From: Terasakiispira papahanaumokuakeensis
GTDB taxonomy: Bacteria > Pseudomonadota > Gammaproteobacteria > Pseudomonadales > Halomonadaceae
Assembly (NCBI RefSeq): GCF_001709345.1
Contig: NZ_MDTQ01000001.1
Location: forward strand, 3,889,953-3,953,952
Length of the DNA stretch: 64,000 bases
Direction of reading: 5' to 3'
Positions 26,811-35,422 of this stretch are shown piece after piece; the first letter of the stretch is position 1; the number at the start of each line of letters is the position of its first letter. Under the pieces are notes generated by a model. It did not search any database. It was given only the letters and a program-made list of their open reading frames with translations, and was not told the DNA's origin. Position numbers and translations under genes: made by a program.

Positions 26811-27737
26811 ATGAAACGTGTGCATGTGATTGATTCTCATACTGGAGGAGAGCCAACGCGGTTAGTGATGTCTGGCTTTCCTGTTCTGAAGGGGCAAACG
26901 ATCGCGGCGCAGCGGGATGAGTTACGTGATGAGTATGATCATTGGCGTCGTGCCTGCCTGTTAGAGCCTCGTGGTCATGATGTCTTAGTCGGCGCTTTGT
27001 ATTGTGACCCTGTGACCCCGGAGGCGACCTGCGGTGTGATTTTTTTTAATAACTCAGGGTATTTGGGCATGTGTGGCCACGGCACGATTGGATTAGTGGC
27101 GTCTTTGTATCATTTGGGTCAGATCTCGCCGGGTGAGCATCTGATTGATACGCCTGTTGGTCCGGTAACGGCTACGTTGCATGAGGATGGCGCGGTGACG
27201 GTATGCAATGTGCCGGCTTATCGCGCTCAGCAACAGGTGTCTGTTGATGTGCCAGGTTACGCGGTCGTCAAAGGGGATATTGCTTGGGGCGGCAACTGGT
27301 TTTTTTTGGTGAGTGAGCACGATTTCAATTTGACGTTAGATCAAGTCGACCCCCTGACCACTTTCACTTCAGCCATTAAGCAAGCGCTGGAAGATCAAGA
27401 TATTCGAGGCGACGACGGTGGATTGATTGATCACATTGAGCTGTTTTCCGCTGATGATCAGGCCGATAGCCGTAACTTTGTCCTTTGCCCTGGGAATGCT
27501 TATGACCGTTCGCCTTGCGGAACAGGGACTAGTGCCAAACTGGCATGCCTAGCGGCTGATCAAAAACTGTCCCCAGGGGAACGCTGGGTTCAAGCGAGTA
27601 TTACGGGGAGTCAGTTTGAAGGGCATTACCAAGTCGAGGGAGAGCGCATTCGCCCTTACATCACCGGACGCGCTTACCTCAGTGCTGATGCGACCTTATT
27701 GATTGATGAGCAAGACCCCTTCGCCTGGGGTATTTAG
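26811..27737 (+). CDS. 4-hydroxyproline 2-epimerase (proline racemase family)
   Basis: A 308-residue enzyme that epimerises trans-4-hydroxy-L-proline to cis-4-hydroxy-D-proline. The two catalytic cysteines of the family are present: Cys88 in [12 protein letters not shown] and Cys236 in [17 protein letters not shown], numbered as in characterised 4-hydroxyproline epimerases; the first Cys separates these from the Ser/Thr-type dehydratases. The start has AGGAG upstream. It opens a cluster whose other members complete the pathway to 2-oxoglutarate, which strongly supports hydroxyproline rather than proline as substrate. Confidence 0.93.
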   Translation: MKRVHVIDSHTGGEPTRLVMSGFPVLKGQTIAAQRDELRDEYDHWRRACLLEPRGHDVLVGALYCDPVTPEATCGVIFFNNSGYLGMCGHGTIGLVASLYHLGQISPGEHLIDTPVGPVTATLHEDGAVTVCNVPAYRAQQQVSVDVPGYAVVKGDIAWGGNWFFLVSEHDFNLTLDQVDPLTTFTSAIKQALEDQDIRGDDGGLIDHIELFSADDQADSRNFVLCPGNAYDRSPCGTGTSAKLACLAADQKLSPGERWVQASITGSQFEGHYQVEGERIRPYITGRAYLSADATLLIDEQDPFAWGI

Positions 27738-27839
27738 ACGATAGCCGATCGTTGAGTATTTTGCGGATCAGTGTTTTTGAGTAAGCGCTGATTGAATGAA
27801 AAAGTTTTGATCAAGACAACCTGAAGGAACATAAACACA

Positions 27840-28781
27840 ATGACTGACAATATTTTTACTGGCTGCATTCCCGCGTTAATGACCCCTTGCACGGCTGACC
27901 GTAAACCGGACTATAACGCCTTGGTGGCAAAAGGGCGTGAGTTGATTGATGCCGGGATGAGTGCCGTTGTTTACTGTGGTTCTATGGGGGATTGGCCTTT
28001 ATTGAGTGAAGCTGAGCGGCAGGAAGGCGTCGCTCAATTGGTCGCGGCAGGGATTCCGACGATTGTTGGGACCGGTGCTGTCAACAGTAAAGAAGCCGTT
28101 TCTCATGCCGCTCATGCCGCTCAAGTCGGGGCTGCCGGTTTGATGGTGATTCCGCGTGTTTTATCACGCGGAACATCTGTCGCCGCTCAGAAAGCCCATT
28201 TTTCAGCCATCTTGAAAGCAGCGCCCGAGCTGCCTGCCGTCATCTATAACAGCCCTTATTATGGGTTTGCAACACGTGAAGATTTGTTCTTTGCCCTTCG
28301 TGCAGAGCACCCGAACCTGATTGGCTTTAAAGAGTTTGGTGGGGCTGATGATCTGCGTTATGCCGCCGAAAATATCACCTCTAAAGATAATGATGTGACC
28401 TTGATGGTGGGTGTTGATACCAATGTGTTCCACGGTTTTGTGAATTGTGGGGCGACGGGTGCGATTACGGGGATTGGCAATGCCTTGCCGCGTGAAGTCC
28501 TGCAGTTAGTGGCGCTCAGTAAACAAGCGGCTCAGGGGGATGCAACGGCCCGTCGTCAAGCGCTGGAGCTGGAATCGGCATTGGCAGTGCTCTCTTCCTT
28601 CGATGAAGGGGCGGATCTGGTGCTCTATTACAAGCACTTAATGGTGCTCAATGGCGATACGGAATACACCCTGCACTTTAATGAAACGGATGCCTTGAGC
28701 GAATCCCAGCGCCAATATGCTGAAAACCAATATGCGTTATTTCGTCAATGGTATGCCCAGTGGTCTAAAACACTGGCCTAA
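27840..28781 (+). CDS. 1-pyrroline-4-hydroxy-2-carboxylate deaminase (DHDPS family)
   Basis: A 313-residue TIM-barrel lyase of the dihydrodipicolinate synthase/N-acetylneuraminate lyase family. Tyr136 in VIYNSPYYG and the Schiff-base Lys164 in LIGFKEFGGADDLRY are at the expected places. In hydroxyproline degradation this enzyme deaminates and decarboxylates-independent opens pyrroline-4-hydroxy-2-carboxylate to 2-oxoglutarate semialdehyde. It is assigned to that reaction rather than lysine synthesis because it sits between the epimerase and the semialdehyde dehydrogenase. AAGGAA precedes the ATG. Confidence 0.9.
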   Translation: MTDNIFTGCIPALMTPCTADRKPDYNALVAKGRELIDAGMSAVVYCGSMGDWPLLSEAERQEGVAQLVAAGIPTIVGTGAVNSKEAVSHAAHAAQVGAAGLMVIPRVLSRGTSVAAQKAHFSAILKAAPELPAVIYNSPYYGFATREDLFFALRAEHPNLIGFKEFGGADDLRYAAENITSKDNDVTLMVGVDTNVFHGFVNCGATGAITGIGNALPREVLQLVALSKQAAQGDATARRQALELESALAVLSSFDEGADLVLYYKHLMVLNGDTEYTLHFNETDALSESQRQYAENQYALFRQWYAQWSKTLA

Positions 28782-28956
28782 AGATTCACTCAACGCGCTT
28801 AGCCAAAAGGCCTAGCGTGTGCGTTCGATGAGGCGATTTCAGTGCGGCTGGGTCGCCCTCTCTGCGACGGTTAATAGCTCAAACGCTGGGCTTATCACTG
28901 CTTTTGACGCTGTTTTTCTTCTTTTCTTTCTTTATTCCCACAGCACGGAGATGTCC

Positions 28957-30543
28957 ATGGCATTGGCAGGCAAACTTTTGATGGGTCAGCAGGCGATTCA
29001 AGGCTGTCGCGATATGATCTATGCGATTAATCCGGCCTCTAACGAGCGCCTTGAGCCGGGTTATGCCGGTGGCGATCAAACACACGTTGAGCATGCCTGT
29101 GCCTTGGCTTGGGAGGCATTTGATGCTTATCGTGAGACCTCGTTGGAACAGCGTGCATGCTTTCTAGAAGCGATTGCTGAACATATTGAAGCAATCGGCG
29201 ATGTATTGATTGAGCGCGCCATGGCTGAGTCAGGTTTGCCTGAAGCTCGTTTACAAGGGGAGCGCGGGCGTACCTGCGGTCAGTTACGCTTGTTTGCTCA
29301 AACGGTTCGTGCGGGAGAGTGGCTGGATGTGCGTATCGACCCGGCTTTACCCGACCGTTCTCCTATGCCACGTGCTGACTTACGCCAGCGTCATATTGCA
29401 TTGGGGCCGGTGGTTGTATTTGGTGCCAGTAATTTTCCGTTGGCCTTTTCTGTCGCCGGGGGCGATACGGCTTCAGCTTTGGCTGCGGGTTGCCCGGTGA
29501 TTGTGAAAGCGCATTCAGCCCACCCGGGGACCAGTGAGCTAGTGGGGCGTGCGATTCAAGCGGCCGTTAAGCAATGTAGACTGCCGGAGGGTGTGTTCTC
29601 TCTGATGTTTGGCTCGGGTCGTGAGGTGGGGCAGGCATTGGTCACTGACCCGCGTATCAAGGCCGTCGGCTTTACCGGATCTCGCCGTGGTGGAGAGGCG
29701 TTGCTGAAGGCAGCACAAGCCCGTCCCGAGCCTATTCCGGTTTATGCCGAAATGAGTGCCGTCAATCCGGTTTTCCCACTGCCTGACGCTTTGTCTTCGA
29801 ATGCTACCGCACTGGGGCAAGCCTTTATCGGCTCATTGAATATGGGCGCTGGCCAATTTTGCACCAACCCTGGACTGGTCGTCGCGTTGAAAGGTGCGGA
29901 TTTAGATGCCTTTGTGGCTTCTGCGGCGCAAGCGGTTCAAGCCAGTGGTACTCAAACAATGCTGACGCCGGGCATTTGCGAGGCTTATGAATCTGGCGTG
30001 AGCGCCTTAATTCATCATGAGCGGGCCACACGGATTGCACAAGGTCAGCGCAGTGACTGGCCTAATCAGTGTCAAACCGCCTTATTTATGGCCTCGGCAG
30101 AGGATTTTCTGGCGGATGCCTCTTTGCAGCATGAAGTCTTTGGGGCGACGTCTCTGATTGTGGCTTGCGATGATGCGACCCAGTTGCAGCAGGTGGCTGA
30201 ACACCTGGAAGGCCAGTTAACGGCGACGTTATTGATGACGGATGAAGACCTTGGCTCTGCTCGGGCATTACTGCCCACGTTGGAGCGCAAAGCCGGACGC
30301 ATTCTGGTGAATGGCTGGCCAACGGGCGTTGAAGTATGTGATGCCATGGTGCATGGCGGGCCTTTCCCAGCCACTTCTGACGCCCGGACAACGTCGGTTG
30401 GAACGGCCGCGATTAAGCGTTTCCTTCGTCCGGTGTGTTATCAGGACTTGCCCGATGCACTGCTACCTGAAGCCCTGAAAACCGAAAACCCTTTGGGACT
30501 CAATCGATTAGTGTCTGGTCAACGAGAAAGCGTGTCGGGTTAA
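28957..30543 (+). CDS. 2-oxoglutarate semialdehyde dehydrogenase
   Basis: A 528-residue aldehyde dehydrogenase oxidising 2-oxoglutarate semialdehyde to 2-oxoglutarate with NAD(P)+. It has the cofactor-region [39 protein letters not shown], and the catalytic Cys in [15 protein letters not shown], a set typical of the KGSADH subgroup. The ATG at 28957 is chosen because ACGGAG lies 6 bases ahead; the longer frame from 28819 would add 46 residues with no homology. The stop codon lies inside a 21-bp tandem duplication. Confidence 0.92.
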   Translation: MALAGKLLMGQQAIQGCRDMIYAINPASNERLEPGYAGGDQTHVEHACALAWEAFDAYRETSLEQRACFLEAIAEHIEAIGDVLIERAMAESGLPEARLQGERGRTCGQLRLFAQTVRAGEWLDVRIDPALPDRSPMPRADLRQRHIALGPVVVFGASNFPLAFSVAGGDTASALAAGCPVIVKAHSAHPGTSELVGRAIQAAVKQCRLPEGVFSLMFGSGREVGQALVTDPRIKAVGFTGSRRGGEALLKAAQARPEPIPVYAEMSAVNPVFPLPDALSSNATALGQAFIGSLNMGAGQFCTNPGLVVALKGADLDAFVASAAQAVQASGTQTMLTPGICEAYESGVSALIHHERATRIAQGQRSDWPNQCQTALFMASAEDFLADASLQHEVFGATSLIVACDDATQLQQVAEHLEGQLTATLLMTDEDLGSARALLPTLERKAGRILVNGWPTGVEVCDAMVHGGPFPATSDARTTSVGTAAIKRFLRPVCYQDLPDALLPEALKTENPLGLNRLVSGQRESVSG

Positions 30544-30573
30544 CAAGAAAGCGTGTCTTGTTAACGAGAAAGT
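30518..30573. repeat. 21-bp tandem duplication spanning the dehydrogenase stop codon
   Basis: Units at 30518-30538, 30539-30559 and a partial third from 30560 share GTTAACGAGAAAGCGTGTC with two or three changes each. The stop TAA (30541-30543) lies in the second unit, so the first encodes the last residues of the protein and the rest are untranslated. Confidence 0.8.
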
Positions 30574-30682
30574 TAAAGCATACTGGCATGACGCTCCGAT
30601 GCTGATGCGATTGTGATGATTGAACGCTATCGGGGCGTGCATGCGGTCAAGCAAGTATTGATGGTGCCTATCAGTCTCTGGT

Positions 30683-30692
30683 TTGTATACAA
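30683..30692. promoter_or_regulatory. Palindromic GntR-type operator upstream of the regulator gene
   Basis: TTGTATACAA is a perfect palindrome 34 bases before the GntR start, of the TTGTATACAA type bound by many FCD-class GntR proteins. The near-identical core occurs at the two catabolic promoters, suggesting autoregulation. Confidence 0.65.
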
Positions 30693-30725
30693 TGTGCAAA
30701 AACCTGACTGAATGGATTGAACTTC

Positions 30726-31382
30726 ATGCCTGCCTACAAAACACGTGCGCAATATGTTGCCGATGATCTTCGCCGCCGGATTTTGGCAGGTGAGTTTCCG
30801 GGAGGCACTCAGCTCCGGCAGGATGCATTGGCGCAGGATTATGACGTCAGCCGGATTCCTGTTCGTGAGGCGCTATTGGCACTGGAGTCTGAGGGATTAG
30901 TGGAATTTCACCCTCACCGCGGTGCTTTTACGACAGAGCTTTCGGTGGCCAAAATCCGGGAGTTATTTGAATTACGCGTCTTGTTGGAGACGTATATTCT
31001 GCGCCAGGCCATTGAGCATTTAACGGATCAAGACCTCGATAAAGCTGAAGATATTTTGCTGAAGTATGACGAAGCTTTAAATTCGGGTGGGCAGATTGAT
31101 AATTGGAGTGAGTATAACTTCGCCTTTCATGAGGCGCTTTATGCCCCCGCCGATCTGCCTGAGACCCTGGCGCTGATCAGCCAGTTGAATACCAAGTCTG
31201 ATCGCTACATCCGCATGCAGTTGTTGTATACCCAGGAAATTGAAAAAGCCGAGCAGGAGCATCATGGGCTATTAGCGCTGGCGCGTGAACGGCAAGCGGA
31301 AGCCGCCTGTGAGTTATTGAAAAAACATATTCACGAAGCCTGTGAAGGCATCGTGTCGGTCTTGGAAAAACCTGTCACGTAA
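30726..31382 (+). CDS. GntR-family (FCD subgroup) regulator of the hydroxyproline cluster
   Basis: A 218-residue DNA-binding protein. The N-terminal winged helix-turn-helix is clear (YVADDLRRRILAGEFPGGTQL, DYDVSRIPVREALLALESEGLVEFHPHRGAF); the C-terminal all-helical FCD effector domain begins with KIRELFELRVLLETYILRQAI and contains the metal-ligand-type His in NFAFHEALYAP and the later HHGLLAL and HIHEAC. ATG 30726 is used rather than TTG 30717. Palindromic sites before its own gene and two catabolic genes identify its probable targets. Confidence 0.88.
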   Translation: MPAYKTRAQYVADDLRRRILAGEFPGGTQLRQDALAQDYDVSRIPVREALLALESEGLVEFHPHRGAFTTELSVAKIRELFELRVLLETYILRQAIEHLTDQDLDKAEDILLKYDEALNSGGQIDNWSEYNFAFHEALYAPADLPETLALISQLNTKSDRYIRMQLLYTQEIEKAEQEHHGLLALARERQAEAACELLKKHIHEACEGIVSVLEKPVT

Positions 31383-31612
31383 GGTGACGGGCTGTGCTGA
31401 TATAAGCCAATCCCGCTACACGCCGACCCCCAGAGGTCTGGTGGGAAAGGCGTTTTCATCATTCTGGTGTTGATTATTGTTAACCTTCTTTTCTCGCAGC
31501 TGGCATTCGTTTGAGCTGGCTGCGACGTCCTAACCCTTTCTGGGCGCCGCTTAGCTCGAGCGGGTCGTCGTGAGTGCCTCCCCCTCTTTGATCGTTTTAT
31601 TGAATCCAGTTG

Positions 31613-31651
31613 TTGATGCCGTCCTCTTGATATCTTATATTTTATACAATC
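31613..31651 (+). promoter_or_regulatory. Promoter and operator of the D-hydroxyproline dehydrogenase gene
   Basis: TTGATG at 31613-31618, a 17-base spacer and TATATT at 31636-31641 form a good promoter 32 bases before the start codon. The -10 box is overlapped by the 17-bp operator sequence (31635-31651), which is the exact reverse complement of 26731-26747. The rest of the gap 31383-31682 contains nothing else I recognise. Confidence 0.72.
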
Positions 31652-31682
31652 GACAAAGCGAATAATAAAAAAAGGACCTGTT

Positions 31683-33002
31683 ATGGCCTCGGAAACATCG
31701 GCGGTTTCGCCTCAGCGTGATGCGGATATTGTGGTGGTGGGTGCCGGTATCATTGGCGTCGCGGCGGCTTTGCAGTTGCAGCGCCAAGGCTGGCAGGTGG
31801 CGGTTGTGGATCGTCAGCCGCCTGGGCTGGGCGCTTCGTTCGGTAATGCCGGGCATATGGCGACTGAGCAGGTGTTTCCAATTGCGGATACCTCCATCCT
31901 GATGCGTCTTCCCAAGATGCTGCTAGACCCCATGGGTCCTTTGCGCTTGGATTGGCGGCACTTTCCCAAGGCCATTCCTTGGTTCTCAAAATTGCTATGG
32001 AATCTTCGGGCTGAGCCTTATCAGCGCAGCGTGAAGGGGATTCGAGCGTTGAATGAATCAAGTTTGTCGGCTTGGAGAGCATTGTTGTCATCGGTGGGCC
32101 AGGCTTCGTTAATGCATGACGATGGCTCATTGTTGATCTATGAACGTGCGGCGTCTTTTGAAGCCCTCAAAGCCGTTGAAGCCAAGATGAAGGCTCAAGA
32201 GGTTCCGGTTCAGTTCTGGCAGGGCGATGCCGTTCGTGCTTTGGCGCCTCAGTTATCTTCCTCGATTCAGGGGGGGCTCTTTTTCCCAGCGACATCTCAT
32301 GTCGTAAACCCTTATCTCATAGTGACGGCGCTGGTGAGTGCTGCACGTGAAGCGGGTGTGCATTTTATTCAGGATGAAGTGCTCCATGGTCAAGTGGTCG
32401 CTGAGGGAGTGCGCCTTTCCACAACGACCGGGCAGTTGTTTTGTCATCGAGTTTTGGTGGCCTGCGGTGCTCATTCGGCGCCTTTAACTCGCGAATTAAC
32501 CGGGGTGAAGGTACCGCTGGATACCGAACGGGGTTATCACCTGATGTTGCCTCAAGAAAGCGGGCGCCTGCCTGTCGCGGTGACCTCATTGGAGCGGCGT
32601 TTCATCATGACGCCTATGGATGAAGGCTTAAGGCTGGCCGGTACGGTTGAGTTTGCAGGGTTGAAACGACCCGCCAACATGCCGCGTGCCTGGCAACTCC
32701 AACGTTTGAGCCAAGGGTTGTTTCAGCGCCCTTTGAATGTCGAGGGCGCAACGCCTTGGATGGGGTTCAGGCCTTCTTTACCGGATTCTCTACCCGTTAT
32801 TGATGCGGTACAGGATGGCAAGGTTTTGCTGGCGTTTGGTCATCATCACCTTGGCTTGACTCAGGCGGCTTTAACCGCCGAATTGGTTGCCCAGTTTTGT
32901 GGTGTGCGTCTTCCAACCGGTAACGGCTTTGCGCCTGCTGATATGGGCCCTGCTCCCCAAAATATTGACTTATCACTTTATCGACTGGGGCGGTTTGCCT
33001 GA
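31683..33002 (+). CDS. D-hydroxyproline dehydrogenase (DadA-like FAD oxidoreductase)
   Basis: A 439-residue flavoprotein of the DAO/DadA superfamily. The Rossmann dinucleotide fingerprint is ADIVVVGAGIIGVAAALQLQ, followed by SFGNAGHMATEQVFP typical of D-amino-acid dehydrogenases; the C-terminal end has DGKVLLAFGHHHLGLTQA. In the pathway it oxidises cis-4-hydroxy-D-proline to the pyrroline that the deaminase uses, passing electrons to the respiratory chain. AAAGGA precedes ATG 31683. Its own operator links it to the same regulon. Confidence 0.88.
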   Translation: MASETSAVSPQRDADIVVVGAGIIGVAAALQLQRQGWQVAVVDRQPPGLGASFGNAGHMATEQVFPIADTSILMRLPKMLLDPMGPLRLDWRHFPKAIPWFSKLLWNLRAEPYQRSVKGIRALNESSLSAWRALLSSVGQASLMHDDGSLLIYERAASFEALKAVEAKMKAQEVPVQFWQGDAVRALAPQLSSSIQGGLFFPATSHVVNPYLIVTALVSAAREAGVHFIQDEVLHGQVVAEGVRLSTTTGQLFCHRVLVACGAHSAPLTRELTGVKVPLDTERGYHLMLPQESGRLPVAVTSLERRFIMTPMDEGLRLAGTVEFAGLKRPANMPRAWQLQRLSQGLFQRPLNVEGATPWMGFRPSLPDSLPVIDAVQDGKVLLAFGHHHLGLTQAALTAELVAQFCGVRLPTGNGFAPADMGPAPQNIDLSLYRLGRFA

Positions 33003-33106
33003 TGGGGTGAGACTTTGTATGGGATTACGCGCTTTCAATGGCACGTTCCATTACACACATTCCACTACACATTTCATAGCACAACAATAACGACAAAGGA
33101 GTTGAT

Positions 33107-34561
33107 ATGTTGGCATCCTCTGCACCTGTAAGGTTACCGACCATGACTGAAGTTTTGGCGGTGATGGTCGGCTTTATCGGCGTGATGTTCATGAGCATCA
33201 ATGTGTTGCAGTTGCCTATTCAATTGGCACTGTTTGCTTCCTGGTTCATTGTGATTGGGCTGGGTCTGCGTCTGAAGATCAATTACGAATCCATGCAAAA
33301 GGGTCTGATTGACGGGATCCATAACGGTATGGAGGCGGTGTTGGTATTGACGACCGTGGGCGCTCTGATTGGGACTTGGATCGCCGGTGGTATTGTGCCG
33401 AGTATCATCTATTACGGCCTATCGGTGATGAACCCTCAGATTTTTCTGTTTGCGGCATTCATCATTTGCGCATTGACGTCGATAGCCACGGGGACTTCCT
33501 TCGGTACTGCGGGGACCGCCGGGGTTGCGATGATGGGGATTGGTCACAGTTTTGGGATCCCTCTGCCTTTGGTCGCCGGTGCTGTGATTTCAGGGGCTTA
33601 TGTCGGCGATAAAATGTCGCCTCTGTCGGATACCACTGTGATGACGGCTTCACTGTGTAAGGTCAAGCTGGTCGACCATATCCGCTCGATGATGTGGGTC
33701 AGTGCGCCTGCGATTCTGATTGCATCTGTGCTGTTCCTTGTCGTCGGATTCTTTTATCTCAGTGATCACGCGGATACCTCGCGAACGGCTATGGCCATGG
33801 CCGCTTTGCAAGATCACTTTGTGATTAGCCCTTGGCTGTTACTCCCGGCGGTGGTGGTGATTACGCTGCTGACACGTCGTTATCCGGCGATTCCGGTGAT
33901 TACACTGGGCGCCATTCTGGGCAGCGTCTGTGCCTGGTGGGCGCAGGGGATTGATCCAGTTCAGGCCATTCATATTGCGTATTCCGGTAATGCGATGCAT
34001 TCCGATGTCGAGTTTCTCAATACCCTGCTGAACCGGGGCGGCATTGAATCGATGCTTGGGGTGGTGGCGTTGATTCTCTTCGCTTTAGGGCTAGGTGGTC
34101 TGATGGAGCGTGTTGGGATTCTTAAAGCGATCAGCCAAAGTTTCCTACGCTGGGCCAATAATCCTGGCCGGTTGACGATTTCGACGATGTTAGGCGGCTT
34201 TTTCGGTAACTTTTTTGGTGGGGCTGCTTATGTGTCATTGATTACAGCCAGCACGATTACCGAGAAGAACTATGATGATCAAGGCATCGATCGACGAGTG
34301 CTCTCGCGTAATGCTGAAGCAGGCGGCACGATTACGACGCCGATGGTCCCTTGGACCGATGGTGGGGTCTTTATGGCCACCACATTGGGTGTGTCCACGC
34401 TAACCTACTTACCTTTTCTGTGGTATCACATGCTGGTGATTGTGATCTCCATTGTGTATGGCTTTGCCAATATCGCGATTTGGCGAGTGCCTCAAGCTGA
34501 ACGGACGTCAGCAGGTGTGGGGCCTAACGCTCAAGCTGATCATGAGTGGCAAGCCTCTTGA
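33107..34561 (+). CDS. NhaC-family transporter, candidate hydroxyproline carrier
   Basis: A 484-residue membrane protein of about 12 helices in the NhaC Na+/H+ antiporter family. Characteristic stretches are GLIDGIHNGMEAVLVLTTVGALIG, TGTSFGTAGTAGVAMMGIG and GAYVGDKMSPLSDTTVMTASL, and AGGTITTPMVPWTDGGVFMA. NhaC relatives include sodium-malate/lactate exchangers and amino-acid carriers. Because it closes the hydroxyproline gene block, 104 bases behind the dehydrogenase with AAAGGAG before its start and a strong terminator after it, uptake of hydroxyproline is a reasonable alternative to pure sodium homeostasis. Confidence 0.87.
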   Translation: MLASSAPVRLPTMTEVLAVMVGFIGVMFMSINVLQLPIQLALFASWFIVIGLGLRLKINYESMQKGLIDGIHNGMEAVLVLTTVGALIGTWIAGGIVPSIIYYGLSVMNPQIFLFAAFIICALTSIATGTSFGTAGTAGVAMMGIGHSFGIPLPLVAGAVISGAYVGDKMSPLSDTTVMTASLCKVKLVDHIRSMMWVSAPAILIASVLFLVVGFFYLSDHADTSRTAMAMAALQDHFVISPWLLLPAVVVITLLTRRYPAIPVITLGAILGSVCAWWAQGIDPVQAIHIAYSGNAMHSDVEFLNTLLNRGGIESMLGVVALILFALGLGGLMERVGILKAISQSFLRWANNPGRLTISTMLGGFFGNFFGGAAYVSLITASTITEKNYDDQGIDRRVLSRNAEAGGTITTPMVPWTDGGVFMATTLGVSTLTYLPFLWYHMLVIVISIVYGFANIAIWRVPQAERTSAGVGPNAQADHEWQAS

Positions 34562-34582
34562 TGGCTCATCACGTCTCTTCCT

Positions 34583-34619
34583 AAAACAATCGGCCCCATT
34601 TCGATGGGCCGATTGTTTT
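34583..34619 (+). terminator. Strong terminator after the hydroxyproline cluster
   Basis: A perfect 14-bp stem (AAAACAATCGGCCC with its complement), 9-base loop, ending in TTTTA. It lies 21 bases beyond the NhaC stop and closes the cluster. Confidence 0.9.
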
Positions 34620-34630
34620 ATTCTGAATGG

Positions 34631-34795
34631 CTATGCTTCGTGCCATGACCGGAATCGATTGAGGATTAATAGCAACAGGCTGATGAGATTCCAGCCCAAT
34701 GCGGGTCGTTGATTGCCGACCAATCCAATCACTGCCCCTAGCGCGGTTGCAAAAATGCTTTTCGCTAAGGAAGCACCCGCCAGTCTCGTGATACT
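34631..34795 (-). pseudogene. Possible 3' remnant of a membrane protein gene
   Basis: A 54-codon open stretch on the minus strand without a usable start codon ends at TAG 34633-34631. It reads LAGASLAKSIFATALGAVIG, then NQRPALGWNLISLLLLILNRFRSW, which looks like two transmembrane helices with a basic tail. It could be the decayed end of a transporter gene or chance. No family assigned. Confidence 0.25.
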
Positions 34796-34856
34796 TTAGG
34801 CGGTGATTGAATCATTATCGTCCGAGTTTGGGTGTTGCATCATAAGGAGGTTCTTG

Positions 34857-35315
34857 GTGAGTTTGGATTCAGTGAAAGCGTTTATGTTCAAGCATGCCCC
34901 GGATTTGGCCGTGATCGAATTAGACACCAGCACGGCTACCGTGGCGTTGGCCGCAGAGGCTCATCAAGTGACACCGGGCCAGATTGCCAAAACACTGGCG
35001 TTTAAAATAGGCGACCGAGAAGTGTTGATCGTGGCCGCTGGTGATGCGCGAGTGGATAACCGAAAAATGCGGGACACCTTTGGGGGCAAGGCCCGGATGT
35101 TGGATGCGGAGCGCGTCTTAGCCGTCACTGGGCATCCTGTGGGCGGTGTGTGCCCTTTTGGGCTGGCGACCGCCATTCCGGTCTATTGCGATCAAAGCTT
35201 ACAGCACTATGATGAGGTGTTGCCTGCCGCCGGTGCTTTGCATAGCGCGGTGCGGTTATCGCCTGATCGGCTGATTGAGCTGACCCAGGCGACTTGGATC
35301 GATGTTTGCCAGTGA
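34857..35315 (+). CDS. YbaK/EbsC-family aminoacyl-tRNA deacylase
   Basis: A 152-residue trans-editing protein of the YbaK/ProX fold, which hydrolyses mischarged tRNA. Seen are TPGQIAKTLAFKIGDREVLIVAAGD, the invariant Lys in AKTLAF, and VGGVCPFGLATAIPVYCD. The subfamily (EbsC-like) is common and its tRNA substrate varies. The GTG at 34857 has AAGGAGG 6 bases upstream, which decides the start over the longer frame from 34803. Confidence 0.88.
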   Translation: MSLDSVKAFMFKHAPDLAVIELDTSTATVALAAEAHQVTPGQIAKTLAFKIGDREVLIVAAGDARVDNRKMRDTFGGKARMLDAERVLAVTGHPVGGVCPFGLATAIPVYCDQSLQHYDEVLPAAGALHSAVRLSPDRLIELTQATWIDVCQ

Positions 35316-35387
35316 GTCATCGGTGCTACTGGCAGGCCTCCAGTCGGCTTGTTCTAGGCCTATTTTTTGTCTGTTTTTTATCTCTGC

Positions 35388-35407
35388 CACACCCCATCCG
35401 GGGTGTG
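35388..35407 (+). terminator. GC-rich hairpin between ybaK-like and oxidase genes
   Basis: CACACCCC and GGGGTGTG form an 8-bp perfect stem with a 4-base loop. T-runs lie before rather than after it, and the ribosome site AAGGAA of the next gene follows at once, so it may be a weak terminator or an element affecting translation of the oxidase. Confidence 0.4.
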
Positions 35408-35422
35408 CATTAAGGAATGCTC

